From assembly GCA_963761445.1 (NCBI GenBank), contig CAVXHV010000009.1, positions 682,001-746,000 of the forward strand: a stretch of DNA of 64,000 nt, in the 5' to 3' direction. Numbering within the stretch: the stretch's first letter is position 1; each line of letters opens with the position of its first letter. Shown piece after piece: positions 36,977-46,137 of the stretch. Origin of the DNA: CAVXHV01 sp963761445. Its GTDB lineage: Bacteria; Planctomycetota; Planctomycetia; Isosphaerales; Isosphaeraceae. Made by a program: the position numbers and the translations under genes. The notes beneath the pieces were generated by a model, which saw only the letters and a list, made by a program, of their open reading frames with translations, was not told the DNA's origin and searched no databases.

Positions 36977-38552
36977 GTGCCCAGAATCACCCGCCGCGAG
37001 TTCCTGGCGTCTACCTCCGCCGCGCTGGCCGTCGCCTCCGCCCCTGCCGCCACGCCCCGCAAGCCGTTCCCTTTCTTCCAGCCGGTGGACCCACCGCGGC
37101 CGGTGCAGGCGATGGCCCACCGCGGAATGGCAATGCCTGCGCCCGAGAACACCCGCTTCGCAATCGAGGCCTGTGTCCAAGACTTCATCGAGTGGGCCGA
37201 GGTCGACGTTCGGCTAACCCGCGACGGCAAACACGTCGTTTTTCACGACAGCCGGCTCGACGAGAAGACCGACGGCAAGGGCCTCCTCGCCGGGCTTGCG
37301 CTGGACGAGCTCCAGAAGCTCGATGCCGGTGCCTGGTTCGCCCCCCGATTCAAAGGCAGCCGCCTGCTCTCGCTCCCGGAGATACTGGAACTTGCGAAGG
37401 GCAAGGTAAACCTCTACCTCGACTGCAAGACAGTCGACCCCGAGCTGCTCGTCAAGGAGGTCCGGGCCGCGAGAATGGAACACCAGGTGATCGTGTACGA
37501 CACACCGGCCATGATTGCTGCTGTCCACGAGGCGAGCGGCGGCACCGTTCCTGTCATGGCGAAATACCGCCCGAACATGGACTTCGACGCCTTCCTCCGT
37601 GACGTGCCCGCGCACGCCGTCGAGATCGACGCCGAGGACGTGACGGCCGATCTGTGCAAGAAGTTCCACACGGCCGGGGTGATGGTGCAGGCAAACGTGC
37701 TCGGCGCGAAGTGGGACAACCTCGGCTCGTGGCAGAAGATGATCGCCGCTGGCGTGGACTGGCTCCTGACCGACAACCCGGCCGGTGTGCTCTCGGCCGC
37801 GGCCCGCACGCGCCTCGCGAATTGGCCGGTGATGATCGCTCACCACCGCGGGGCCAACCGCTACGCCCCCGAAAACACGTTGCCGGCAATCAGGACAGCC
37901 GTCGCGCTCGGAGCCGACTACGTCGAGATCGACATCCGCACCACGAAGGACGGCCAGTTCGTCTTGATGCACGACACGACCGTCGACCGCACGACCGACG
38001 GCACGGGCCGGGTGAATGAGCTGACGCTCGGCCAGATCCGCAAGCTCGACGCCGGGTCGTGGTTCGGCAAACCGTTCGCCGCCACCCGCGTGGCAACCCT
38101 CGACGAGGCGCTCGCGGCGCTCGGGCCCAGAACTGCGGTGTATCTCGACGCCAAGGATATCCCGCCCGCGGCGCTCCTGTCCGTGTTGAAGAACCACGAC
38201 CTGCTCGACCGCCACGTCGTGTACCAGTCGGCCGCGTACGCGGCGAAGTTGAAGACGCTCGACGCCCGCCTCCGCCCCCTCCCTCCTCTCAGGCGTGCCT
38301 CGGATCTTGCCAACCTGGTCGAGTTGAGGCCTTTCGGAGTAGACGCGAGCTGGCTGCGCGTTATCGAAGGAACTGATCGCCGAGTGTCATAAGGTGGCCA
38401 TCAAGGTGTTTTCAGACGCGCTTGGCGAGAACGAAACCGTGAGCCAGTATCGCCGTGCGATCGGCTGGGGCCTCGACTTGATCCAGACCGACCACCCGCT
38501 CCGTGTGCTCAGGGCGGTCGAAATCGGGGAAATGAAACAGGGACGCAGCTAG
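36977..38552 (+). CDS. Tat-exported double-domain glycerophosphodiester phosphodiesterase, one frameshift
   Basis: The GTG at 36977 opens VPRITRREFLASTSAALAVAS, a twin-arginine signal. Two GDPD domains follow: the first with 'AHRGMAMPAPENTRFAIEA' and 'EVDVRLTRDGKHVVFHD', the second with 'AHHRGANRYAPENTLPAI' and 'EIDIRTTKDGQFVLMHD'. Each has the HR, E-D and H-D catalytic or metal residues of GDPD enzymes, which hydrolyse glycerophosphodiesters to glycerol 3-phosphate and an alcohol. The last part ('KELIAECHKVAIKVFSDALGE' to the stop at 38552) is in another frame after one extra base near 38355. Two fused GDPD domains is a less common layout. Confidence 0.87.
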
Positions 38553-38784
38553 TATTTCGTCCACATCAGAGTATGCGCCCGATGCGGCGAAGTGACATGA
38601 GCAAACCGGCGGGATGGCGGGGTCGCTCGCTGTATGCAATGATACTCCCATGCGACGCTCCCCGCGCGCCCGGGCGCCGCTCTCGAACGATCCGGAAAGC
38701 CACAAAGCTCCCCGCGCGCGGGGCGCCATGGTCGTGCATCTGGTCAGGAATGCGGGCGGCGACGTCCACGCCCGGAACCTCTCC

Positions 38785-41672
38785 ATGACCTCCGCCGCCG
38801 ACCGCCATCTTCTCTTCGGATTGCTCGCTCTTCAGAATGGTCTCATCAACCAGGGCCAGCTCCTGGCCGCCTTCCAGGCCTGGACGCTCGACAAGTCGAA
38901 GAGCCTCGCCGATCATCTGGAAGCCCGCGGCGACCTGGCCGGTGCCAGGCGTGCGGCGCTCGAGGTGCTCGCCGATGCCCATCTGGAAAGGCACGGCGGC
39001 GACGTCGAGAAAAGCCTGGCCGCGGTCCCGGCGAACCGATCCACCCGCGCCGGCCTGGCCGCACTCGGCGAGCTCGACATCGAGGCCACGCTCGCAAGGG
39101 TCGCGCGGAGCATGATCAGCCCGGCCATCCAAACAGAAGCCGACGTCGACGACGACCCCGAGCGAACCCGCAGCATTGCCGTGGGCGCGGCCACTTCCGA
39201 TGGCCAGCGGTTCCGCATCCTCCGGCCTCACGCCAGCGGCGGGCTGGGTGCCGTCTTCGTCGCCCTCGACGCCGAGCTCAACCGCGAGGTCGCCCTCAAG
39301 CAGATCCTCCCACGCCACGCCGACGACACGGACAGCCGCCGTCGCTTCGTGCTCGAGGCGGAAATCACCGGCGGGCTGGAGCACCCTGGCATCGTCCCGG
39401 TCTACGGCCTGGGAACTTACGACGGCGAGCGGCCGTACTACGCGATGCGGTTCATAAGGGGAGAAAGCCTCAAGGAGGCAATCGAGCGATTCCACGCCGA
39501 CGCGGCGCTTCGGCGCGACCACGGCCGCCGCTCGCTCGAGCTGCGCAACCTGCTGGGGCGGTTCGTCGACGTTTGCAACGCCGTCGAGTACGCCCACAGC
39601 CGGGGCGTGCTCCATCGCGACATCAAGCCGGCAAACGTGATCGTCGGCAAGCACGGCGAGACGCTCGTGGTCGATTGGGGGTTGGCCAAGCCGCTCGGAG
39701 AGTCCGACGCGTCAGTCGACGGCGGCGGTGAGCGGACTCTGCTGCCCAGCTCGGCTAGCGGCAGCCTCGAGACCCTGCCCGGTAGTGCCCTGGGCACTCC
39801 CGCCTACATGAGCCCCGAGCAGGCCGTCGGCGACCTGGATCGCCTCGGGCAGCGATCCGATGTCTACAGCCTGGGCGCCACCCTCTACTGCCTTCTGACC
39901 GGCAAGCCTCCGTTCGAGGGCGACGTCGCCGAGGTGCTCCGCAAGGTCGGGCGCGGCGAGTTCCCGCGCCCCGCCGGCTCGACCAGAGCATCGACCCCGC
40001 GCTCGAGGCGGTCTGCCTCGCGGCGATGGCAACGCGGCCCGAGGACCGCTACCAGTCCTGTCGGGCGCTGGCCGACGACGTCGAGCGGTGGGCGGCCGAC
40101 GAGCCGGTCTCGGTCTACCGCGCCCCGGCCCACGTTCGGATCGCCCGCTGGGCGCGCAAGCACCGGACCGGCGTCGCCATCGGCGCCGGACTGCTTCAGA
40201 CGGCGGCAGTCGTCCTGGCCGTCAGCACGGTCCTGCTCGGTCAGTCGCGGGCGCGAGTCGATCGCGCGCGCCGGGCCGCCGAGTCGGCCAGGGCGCGGGC
40301 CCAGGCAATCAACAACTTCCTGGTCAACGACCTGCTCGGGCAGGCCGACCCGGAACGCAACCCCGCCGGAGCGGACCTCACCGTGCGCCAGTTGCTCGAC
40401 CGGACCGCCGCGTCACTAGCCGCCGCCGGGTCTGTCGCCCTCGAGCCCGCTGTGGAAGGCGCGGTCCGCTCGACCATCGGCAACGTCTACCTCGAGCTGG
40501 CGCTATATCCGCAGGCCGCCGAGCAACTCTCCAGGGCCGACCGCCTCTTGTATCAAGGCGGCGCCCCCCTGGAGGATATCATCTTCGCGCGCAACCGCGC
40601 CATCTGGGCCGATGCCATGAGAGGCAACTCGGTCTTAAACCGGGCGGATCGGGCGTTCAAAGAGAGCGAGACACGGCTCGGCCGCGAGCACCCCGAGACG
40701 GTGTACGCCGCGGATACCTTGGCGCAGCTAATGCGGCGGCAACCCAGGGCGATGACGCTCCTCCGCGAGAACCTCGAGATCCAGCGCCGGCGGTTGGGGA
40801 CCGACCACCAGCTCGCCTTGCGTGCGGCCAGCCAGTTGGTCATCGCCCTGAGCTACAGTCAGACCGACGCCGACCTTGACGAGGCGGAGTCCCTGGCCCG
40901 CGAGAGCTGCGAGCAGTGGGTGCGGAGGTACGGGCCCGAATTCCCCGAGACCCTGTTCGCCCTCGCGGAACGGGGCGAAATCCTGGCGAACCGCGGGAAA
41001 CTCGAGGAGGCCCGGTCCGTTCTCGCCCCGCTCCCGGATGCCACGGCGCGGGTGCTCGGCCCAGACCACTTCCAGCGCGTCGCCGTGTTGCGCAACTACG
41101 GCCTGGTACTCGAGGCGATGGGTGATCTCGATGGCGCTCTTGCGCAGTACCGACAGTCGCTCGCAATCCTCTCGAAGCGGCTCGCGGGCAGGACTGACAG
41201 CGACCAGCTCGAGGCCGTGCTGCACGCCTGCCTGGCCCGCGTCGAGATGTCTCGCGGCCACGACGACGCCGTCGTGACGTCGCTCCTCCCGATCCTGCAC
41301 TCCCACGCGAAGAAGCAGCCCCTCCCCCTACCGGACGACCGTCTCCCCGCCGCGCTCGCCGACGCGCTGGCCGACCGGGGCGACCCGACGGCCGCCATCG
41401 AGCTCCTGAAGGCCGTGCACAACGAATCTGCCCGCATGGAAGCACGACTCGACTGGCTGCTGCCTCATCTCCGGAGCCTGATCGGTGGCGACCAGCTCCG
41501 CATGGGAGACAAGGACAAGGCGACCACGAACCTGCAGTCCGCCGTCGAGCGGTTGGAAAAGTCCCACCTCAAGCCCCCTGCACCGGTGCTGGCCGCGGCC
41601 CGCGCCCGGCTCGCCCAGCTCGAGAAGGCAAAAAACGCGGCCAAGAGCGAACCGCCGCCGCCGGGGAAATGA
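38785..41672 (+). CDS. Receptor-like Ser/Thr protein kinase with TPR tail, one frameshift
   Basis: The start ATG 38785 (MTSAADRHLLFGLLALQNGL) matches the start of the second kinase in the window. An N-terminal helical region (1-130) precedes the kinase: P-loop 'SGGLGAVFVALD', catalytic Lys in VALKQIL (about 171), 'HRDIKPANV' (about 277), 'DWGLAKP' in place of DFG, and 'GTPAYMSPEQA'. The kinase end 'LDQSIDPALEAVCLAAMAT' is in another frame after one missing base near 39979. A transmembrane helix follows (about 459-480), then TPR-like repeats ('FPETLFALAERGEILANRGKLEEARSV'). It would be a membrane sensor kinase of the Hanks type, common in planctomycetes. The ligand and targets are unknown. Confidence 0.88.
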
Positions 41673-41872
41673 AACGGACACGCCGTTTGCGTTTATTCAT
41701 GCCCCGTCGCTCGCCATTGAGCTCCGCTCTCTGTATTGGTTCAGCCTCAAATGGAGATTCCGGTTCGCGGCGTGAGCCCGTGATTGTCTGATGCCATCTT
41801 GCCGCGAGTCCGGTGAATCGCCATGATTTCCTACGTCAAAGTAGCCTTCTCTTCCCATCACGAGTTCCCCCG

Positions 41873-43945
41873 ATGACCACGCTACCACGCTCGACGTTAT
41901 TCATGATGCTCATCCTTGCTCTCGTCGGATCACCCGCCGACGCCGGTGCCGACGCCGGCGACGACCGCCGCGTGCCCACCATCGATGATCTGCTCTCGAT
42001 CCAATCCGTCGGCAGCGTCGCCATCTCGCCCGATGGTAAATGGGTTGCTTACATCGTGAGCCAGGCCGATTTCAAGGCAGACGCCTTTATCAAACATATC
42101 TGGATTGCCGATCCCGCACGCGGCCGCAAGTTTCAGCTCACCCGTGGCCAGAAATCAGCCGGCAACATGGTCTGGTCGCCCGATAGCCGGTGGCTCGCCT
42201 TCACCAGCAATCGCGCCGGTGAGAAGGACCAGATCCTTGCGATCCCCCCCGACGGTGGCGAAGCCGTACAGCTCACCAAGGTCGAAACCGGGGTCAACAA
42301 ATTCGAGTGGTCGCCCGACGGTAAGAGCATCGCCTTCATTGCCTCTCCATCAAAGAAAGAGGTCACCAAGAGCCGTAAGGAGCACTTGGGCGACTTTGAG
42401 GTCGTACGCAAAGAATACGATCACCAGCATCTCTGGACGATCGACGTCGCCGAAGCCCTCAAGTCCCCGCAGACCGGAAAGCAACGAACCAAGGGCCGGG
42501 AGTACAGCGTGGGCAGCTTCTCCTGGTCGCCGGATCGCTCGAAGATCGCCTTCGACGCCAGCATCAATCCTGACCTGATCCAGCGTGGCACCGCGGATAT
42601 CTACGTCCTGAACATGGGCGACGACGCCGTGTCGAAAATCGTGGCGCAGCCCGGCCCCGACAGCAATCCACACTGGTCGCCCGACGGCAACCAGATCGCT
42701 TTCCGAACCGCGCTGGGTAAGCTCGACTTCTTCCACAGTAATGCCCGCATCGCCGTGGTTCCCTCGACCGGTGGCAACCCGCGCTCCGTAACCGACGAAT
42801 TCGATGAATCACCGTCGCTGATCGATTGGAAGCCGGACGGCATCCACTTCTCTGGATTCCAGAAGACAGCGTCCCACCTCTTCCGAGTCGATCCGGCCAC
42901 CCTCAAGTACACTCGCATCACCAGCCCCGATAACTTGATGGCTGGCGACTTCTCGTTGACACACGACGGCCGCACAATGGCCTATTCTTCCGCTTCGCCC
43001 ACCTCGCTCGGCGAGGTCTTCCTCACGGAAGTTGCCAGCTTCGCACCGCGCAAGTTGACTGACATGACCGAGCAAACCAAGCCCTTCATCCTGGGTTCGC
43101 CTGAAGTCATCTCCTGGACAAGCCAGGACGGTACAACGATCGAAGGAGTGCTCACCAAGCCTGCCGGCTTCGATCCATCGCAGAAACGGCCCCTCCTGTG
43201 CATCATCCACGGCGGTCCGACCGGCATCGATCGCCCTACCCTGCTGGTCGACGGTTATTACCCGGCCGATATCTGGACTGCCCGTGGCGCGCTCGTCTTG
43301 CGTGTGAACTATCGCGGTAGCACTGGCTACGGCGAGAAGTTCCGTAAGCTCAACGTCCGCAACCTGGGCGTTGGCGATGCGTGGGACGTCCTTTCCGGCG
43401 TTGATCACCTGATCAAACTCGGTTACGTCGATCCTTCCAAAATCGGCTGCATGGGCTGGAGCCAGGGCGGCTATATCTCCGCGTTTCTGACCGCCTCCTC
43501 GGATCGCTTCGCGGCCATCTCCGTTGGTGCCGGCATCTCCAACTGGGCGACTTATTATTACAACACGGATATCACCCCCTTTACGATCCAGTATCTCGGC
43601 AAGGACCCGATCGCCGACCCGGGCATCTATCAAAAGACCTCGCCCATGTCTTACATCACGAAGGCGAAGACACCGACACTGATTCAGCATGGCGAGAATG
43701 ATCGCCGCGTGCCGATCGCCAACGCCTACGAGTTGCGTCAAGGCCTTGAAGACTGTGACGTCAAAGTCGAGATGGTCGTCTACAAAGGCTTTGGCCACGG
43801 CATCACGAAGCCCCGGTCCGTGCGGGCCGTCGCCCAGCACAACCTCGCCTGGTTCAATCACTTTATCTGGAACGACCCCCTGCCGGATTTCGCCAACCCC
43901 ATCGTTCCCAAGAAAGAGAAATCCGACGACGGGTCATCTGATTAA
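41873..43945 (+). CDS. S9 family peptidase (prolyl oligopeptidase/acylaminoacyl peptidase type)
   Basis: The start is ATG 41873 (MTTLPRSTLFMMLILALVGS), giving a signal peptide ending near 'PADAGADA'. The first 400 residues form a beta-propeller with TolB/WD-like blades ('SVAISPDGKWVAYIVS', 'FEWSPDGKSIAFIA', 'PHWSPDGNQIAF'). The C-terminal alpha/beta hydrolase has 'IHGGP' for the oxyanion side, nucleophile Ser in 'GWSQGGY' (about 530), Asp in 'GENDRRVP' (about 608) and His in 'GFGHGITKP' (about 641). It is 691 residues, normal for the family, and would cleave peptides in the periplasm. A SUMF1-type gene follows 17 nt later, suggesting one operon. Confidence 0.93.
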   Translation: MTTLPRSTLFMMLILALVGSPADAGADAGDDRRVPTIDDLLSIQSVGSVAISPDGKWVAYIVSQADFKADAFIKHIWIADPARGRKFQLTRGQKSAGNMVWSPDSRWLAFTSNRAGEKDQILAIPPDGGEAVQLTKVETGVNKFEWSPDGKSIAFIASPSKKEVTKSRKEHLGDFEVVRKEYDHQHLWTIDVAEALKSPQTGKQRTKGREYSVGSFSWSPDRSKIAFDASINPDLIQRGTADIYVLNMGDDAVSKIVAQPGPDSNPHWSPDGNQIAFRTALGKLDFFHSNARIAVVPSTGGNPRSVTDEFDESPSLIDWKPDGIHFSGFQKTASHLFRVDPATLKYTRITSPDNLMAGDFSLTHDGRTMAYSSASPTSLGEVFLTEVASFAPRKLTDMTEQTKPFILGSPEVISWTSQDGTTIEGVLTKPAGFDPSQKRPLLCIIHGGPTGIDRPTLLVDGYYPADIWTARGALVLRVNYRGSTGYGEKFRKLNVRNLGVGDAWDVLSGVDHLIKLGYVDPSKIGCMGWSQGGYISAFLTASSDRFAAISVGAGISNWATYYYNTDITPFTIQYLGKDPIADPGIYQKTSPMSYITKAKTPTLIQHGENDRRVPIANAYELRQGLEDCDVKVEMVVYKGFGHGITKPRSVRAVAQHNLAWFNHFIWNDPLPDFANPIVPKKEKSDDGSSD

Positions 43946-43962
43946 CTGAGGAAAGTGAAAAG

Positions 43963-44730
43963 ATGGAAAACCCCTTCGTCAATTCAATCGGCATGACGCT
44001 GAGGCTGATTCCCGCCGGCGACTTCCAGATGGGTTCACCCGCTAAAGGCTGCGAGATGAATGAGCTGCCTCAGCACAAAGTCGTGATCACCCGCCCGTTT
44101 TATCTGGGGATTTACCCGGTCACCCAGGGTGAATACGAGAAGGTCATGAACAAGAACCCGAGTTCCAACTCGGGCGACGATCGTCTTCCCGTCGAAAACG
44201 TCTCGTGGTTCGATGCAGTTGACTTCTGCAACGCGCTCGGCGCGATCGAGAGCCTGCCACCGTTTTATCGAATCAAAGACAAGATGGTGGATGTACCCGA
44301 TTGGAGTAGCGCCGGCTATCGCCTGCCCACGGAGGCGGAATGGGAATATGCCTGCCGGGCCGGTACGACAACGCGATTTTCATGCGGCGACGCGCAGAAG
44401 TTGCTGAAAGAATACGCGTGGTATCGAATGAACGCGAAGAAAACGATGCATCCCGTCGGCGAGTTGAAGCCAAACGCGTTCGGTCTGCATGATATGCACG
44501 GCAACGTCGTCGAGTGGTGCTGGGACGGCTTCCAATCAGACTATTATTCAAAATCGCCCGAGAGCGATCCGCGCGGGCCCGAACAACCAGCAGGGCGCAT
44601 GTTCCGGGGCGGGACTGTTTTACACCCCGGACAGTTTGTGCGAAGCGCAACCCGCTTCTTTACGAGCCCGGATCGGCCGGAGACGCTTAAGGGTTTCCGT
44701 GTGAGTTTGGGTGCACTCTCCAGCCAGTGA
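43963..44730 (+). CDS. SUMF1/formylglycine-generating-enzyme-like protein
   Basis: The start is ATG 43963 with AGGAAAG upstream. The 255-residue product has the FGE-sulfatase fold: 'FVNSIGMTLRLIPAGDFQMGSP', 'RPFYLGIYPVTQGEYEKVM', 'PVENVSWFDAVDFCNAL', 'YRLPTEAEWEYACRAGTTT', 'NAFGLHDMHGNVVEWC', and 'RGGTV'. True formylglycine-generating enzymes need two C-terminal Cys at fixed positions; the expected Cys pair is not evident here, so other roles (ligand binding, substrate recognition) are as likely. It is translated just after the S9 peptidase. Confidence 0.87.
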   Translation: MENPFVNSIGMTLRLIPAGDFQMGSPAKGCEMNELPQHKVVITRPFYLGIYPVTQGEYEKVMNKNPSSNSGDDRLPVENVSWFDAVDFCNALGAIESLPPFYRIKDKMVDVPDWSSAGYRLPTEAEWEYACRAGTTTRFSCGDAQKLLKEYAWYRMNAKKTMHPVGELKPNAFGLHDMHGNVVEWCWDGFQSDYYSKSPESDPRGPEQPAGRMFRGGTVLHPGQFVRSATRFFTSPDRPETLKGFRVSLGALSSQ

Positions 44731-44845
44731 CTCGCACCTGCCCGATTTCCCACGCCCTGGGCAAAATCAGCTACACCGGCCGGTACTGCCGGCTACCAAC
44801 CCAACCTCTGCGCCGGGATCGTCGCCAGTCGTGAGGACGCCACCG

Positions 44846-46072
44846 TCACGGTTGGCCGTTCTGCTCGCGAGACCATTCGAGAAGCTTCGCTTTGAGCAGT
44901 TGCTTCGAGGGGAGGTAGAGCTGATATTCCCGCGCGTGGATGTTGGCGTCCTTTGGCAAGGTGAGCTTCACAACCGCGTCTTTCTTCTCCTTGCAGAGCA
45001 GCAATCCGATGGTGGGATTTTCGTCCGGCAGCTTCACCTCACGGTCGTAATAGTTCACGTACATTTGCATCTGACCAAGGTCCTGGTGCGTGAGCTTATC
45101 GAGTTTGAGGTCGACGACGACGTAGCAGCGTAGGAGCCGGTTGTAAAATACGAGGTCGAGGAAATAGTGGTCGCCGTCAAATGTGAACCGCTTCTGCCTT
45201 GCTTCGAAGAGAAAGCCTTTGCCGAGTTCCAGCAGGAATTTCTCAAGGTGCGTGATCAGCGCCGATTCGAGGTCCGTCTCGCTGTAATCGGCCTTCTCAT
45301 CGAGGCCGAGGAATTCCAGGATCAGGGGCTCCTTCAGCAAATCCTCGGGCCGAGCGATGATCTGGCCTCTTTCGGCGAGCCGCTTCACAGCGGCTTTATC
45401 GCGGCTCAGCGCAAGGCGCTCAAACAAACAGGCGGCCTTTTGGCGTTTGAGTTCGGGCACCGACCAGCCTTCACTGGTGGCCTCGATCTCATAGAACCCG
45501 CGCTCGTCTGGGTCCTTGATCGAGAGGAGCACGACGTAATGGGACCAGCTCAGAGTGAACGGAAATCTTCGGGGACCGTTCGCGGAAATCGCCAATTTCC
45601 CAGAACCCTTCCGGGAAATCTCGGAACCGGCCAATTTCCCAGAAGCCTTCTGGGAAATCTCCAAGGCGGCCAATTTCCCAGAAGCCTTCTGGGAAATCTC
45701 GGAACCGGCCAATTTCCCAACAGGCTGCTGGGAAATCTGCGGCACTCGATCATGCCAGACAAGGAAGAATCTCCGCATGTACTCGAGATTCGATTGCGAG
45801 AACCCTCTTCCGAACTCCTCAGTGAGCCGGGCCGAAAGCTGCTTCAGCAGCTCAGCGCCATACCCCGCCCGCTTCTCCCCCTTCTGTTCGTGCTCCACGA
45901 TGCGCCGGCCAATCTCGAAGTTCGTCAGCACCTGGAGCGTGTTGAACGTGCTGGCAGCAGCGCGGCGCGCCGACTCGATGAGATTGCGAACCTCGGCGAT
46001 GAGCGAAGCGAGGTCGTCGCGCTTTCCCTTCACCAGGACTGCTCGTTTCGTAATGGGAGCTTTCTTTTTCAT
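44846..46072 (-). CDS. DUF1016 (YhcG-type) PD-(D/E)XK nuclease with repeat-containing linker
   Basis: The start is ATG 46072 (MKKKAPITKRAVLVKG). The N-terminal DUF1016 domain ('LTNFEIGRRIVEHEQKGEKRAGYG', 'FGRGFSQSNLEYMRRFFL') is followed by 'LSWSHYVVLLSIKDPDERGFYEIEA'. The C-terminal nuclease has 'FDGDHYFLDLVFYNRLLRCYVVVDLKLDKLTHQD', with D (in DLVFY) and D-x-K catalytic elements. Between the two (about residues 106-160) are repeated 13-residue units (GKLAGSEISQKAS), encoded by 39-bp palindromic repeats. The family occurs in restriction-modification and toxin-like contexts, and its role is partly defence-related; no partner gene is next to it. It is 408 residues, slightly over the usual length because of the insert. 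Confidence 0.9.
   Translation of the reverse strand: MKKKAPITKRAVLVKGKRDDLASLIAEVRNLIESARRAAASTFNTLQVLTNFEIGRRIVEHEQKGEKRAGYGAELLKQLSARLTEEFGRGFSQSNLEYMRRFFLVWHDRVPQISQQPVGKLAGSEISQKASGKLAALEISQKASGKLAGSEISRKGSGKLAISANGPRRFPFTLSWSHYVVLLSIKDPDERGFYEIEATSEGWSVPELKRQKAACLFERLALSRDKAAVKRLAERGQIIARPEDLLKEPLILEFLGLDEKADYSETDLESALITHLEKFLLELGKGFLFEARQKRFTFDGDHYFLDLVFYNRLLRCYVVVDLKLDKLTHQDLGQMQMYVNYYDREVKLPDENPTIGLLLCKEKKDAVVKLTLPKDANIHAREYQLYLPSKQLLKAKLLEWSREQNGQP
45594..45749. repeat. 39-bp palindromic tandem repeats inside the DUF1016 gene
   Basis: Four units begin at 45594, 45633, 45672 and 45711, each 39 bp, with the middle two nearly identical. Each holds a palindrome ATTTCCCAGAAG-CC-CTTCTGGGAAAT-like core (arms of about 11-12 bp). 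The last unit is diverged. Because 39 is a multiple of three, the units keep the frame and add 13 residues each. All six frames stay nearly free of stops over the array. Confidence 0.85.
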
Positions 46073-46137
46073 CGGTTCACGGCCAGCCTTCAGGGCATTC
46101 CGCGTGCCAGCGATCTCACCTTGGAGCTCAAGACGGT

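Noticed and set aside
45594..45749. CRISPR array
   Set aside because: Units are contiguous, palindromic and in frame with a protein; there are no spacers and no cas genes.
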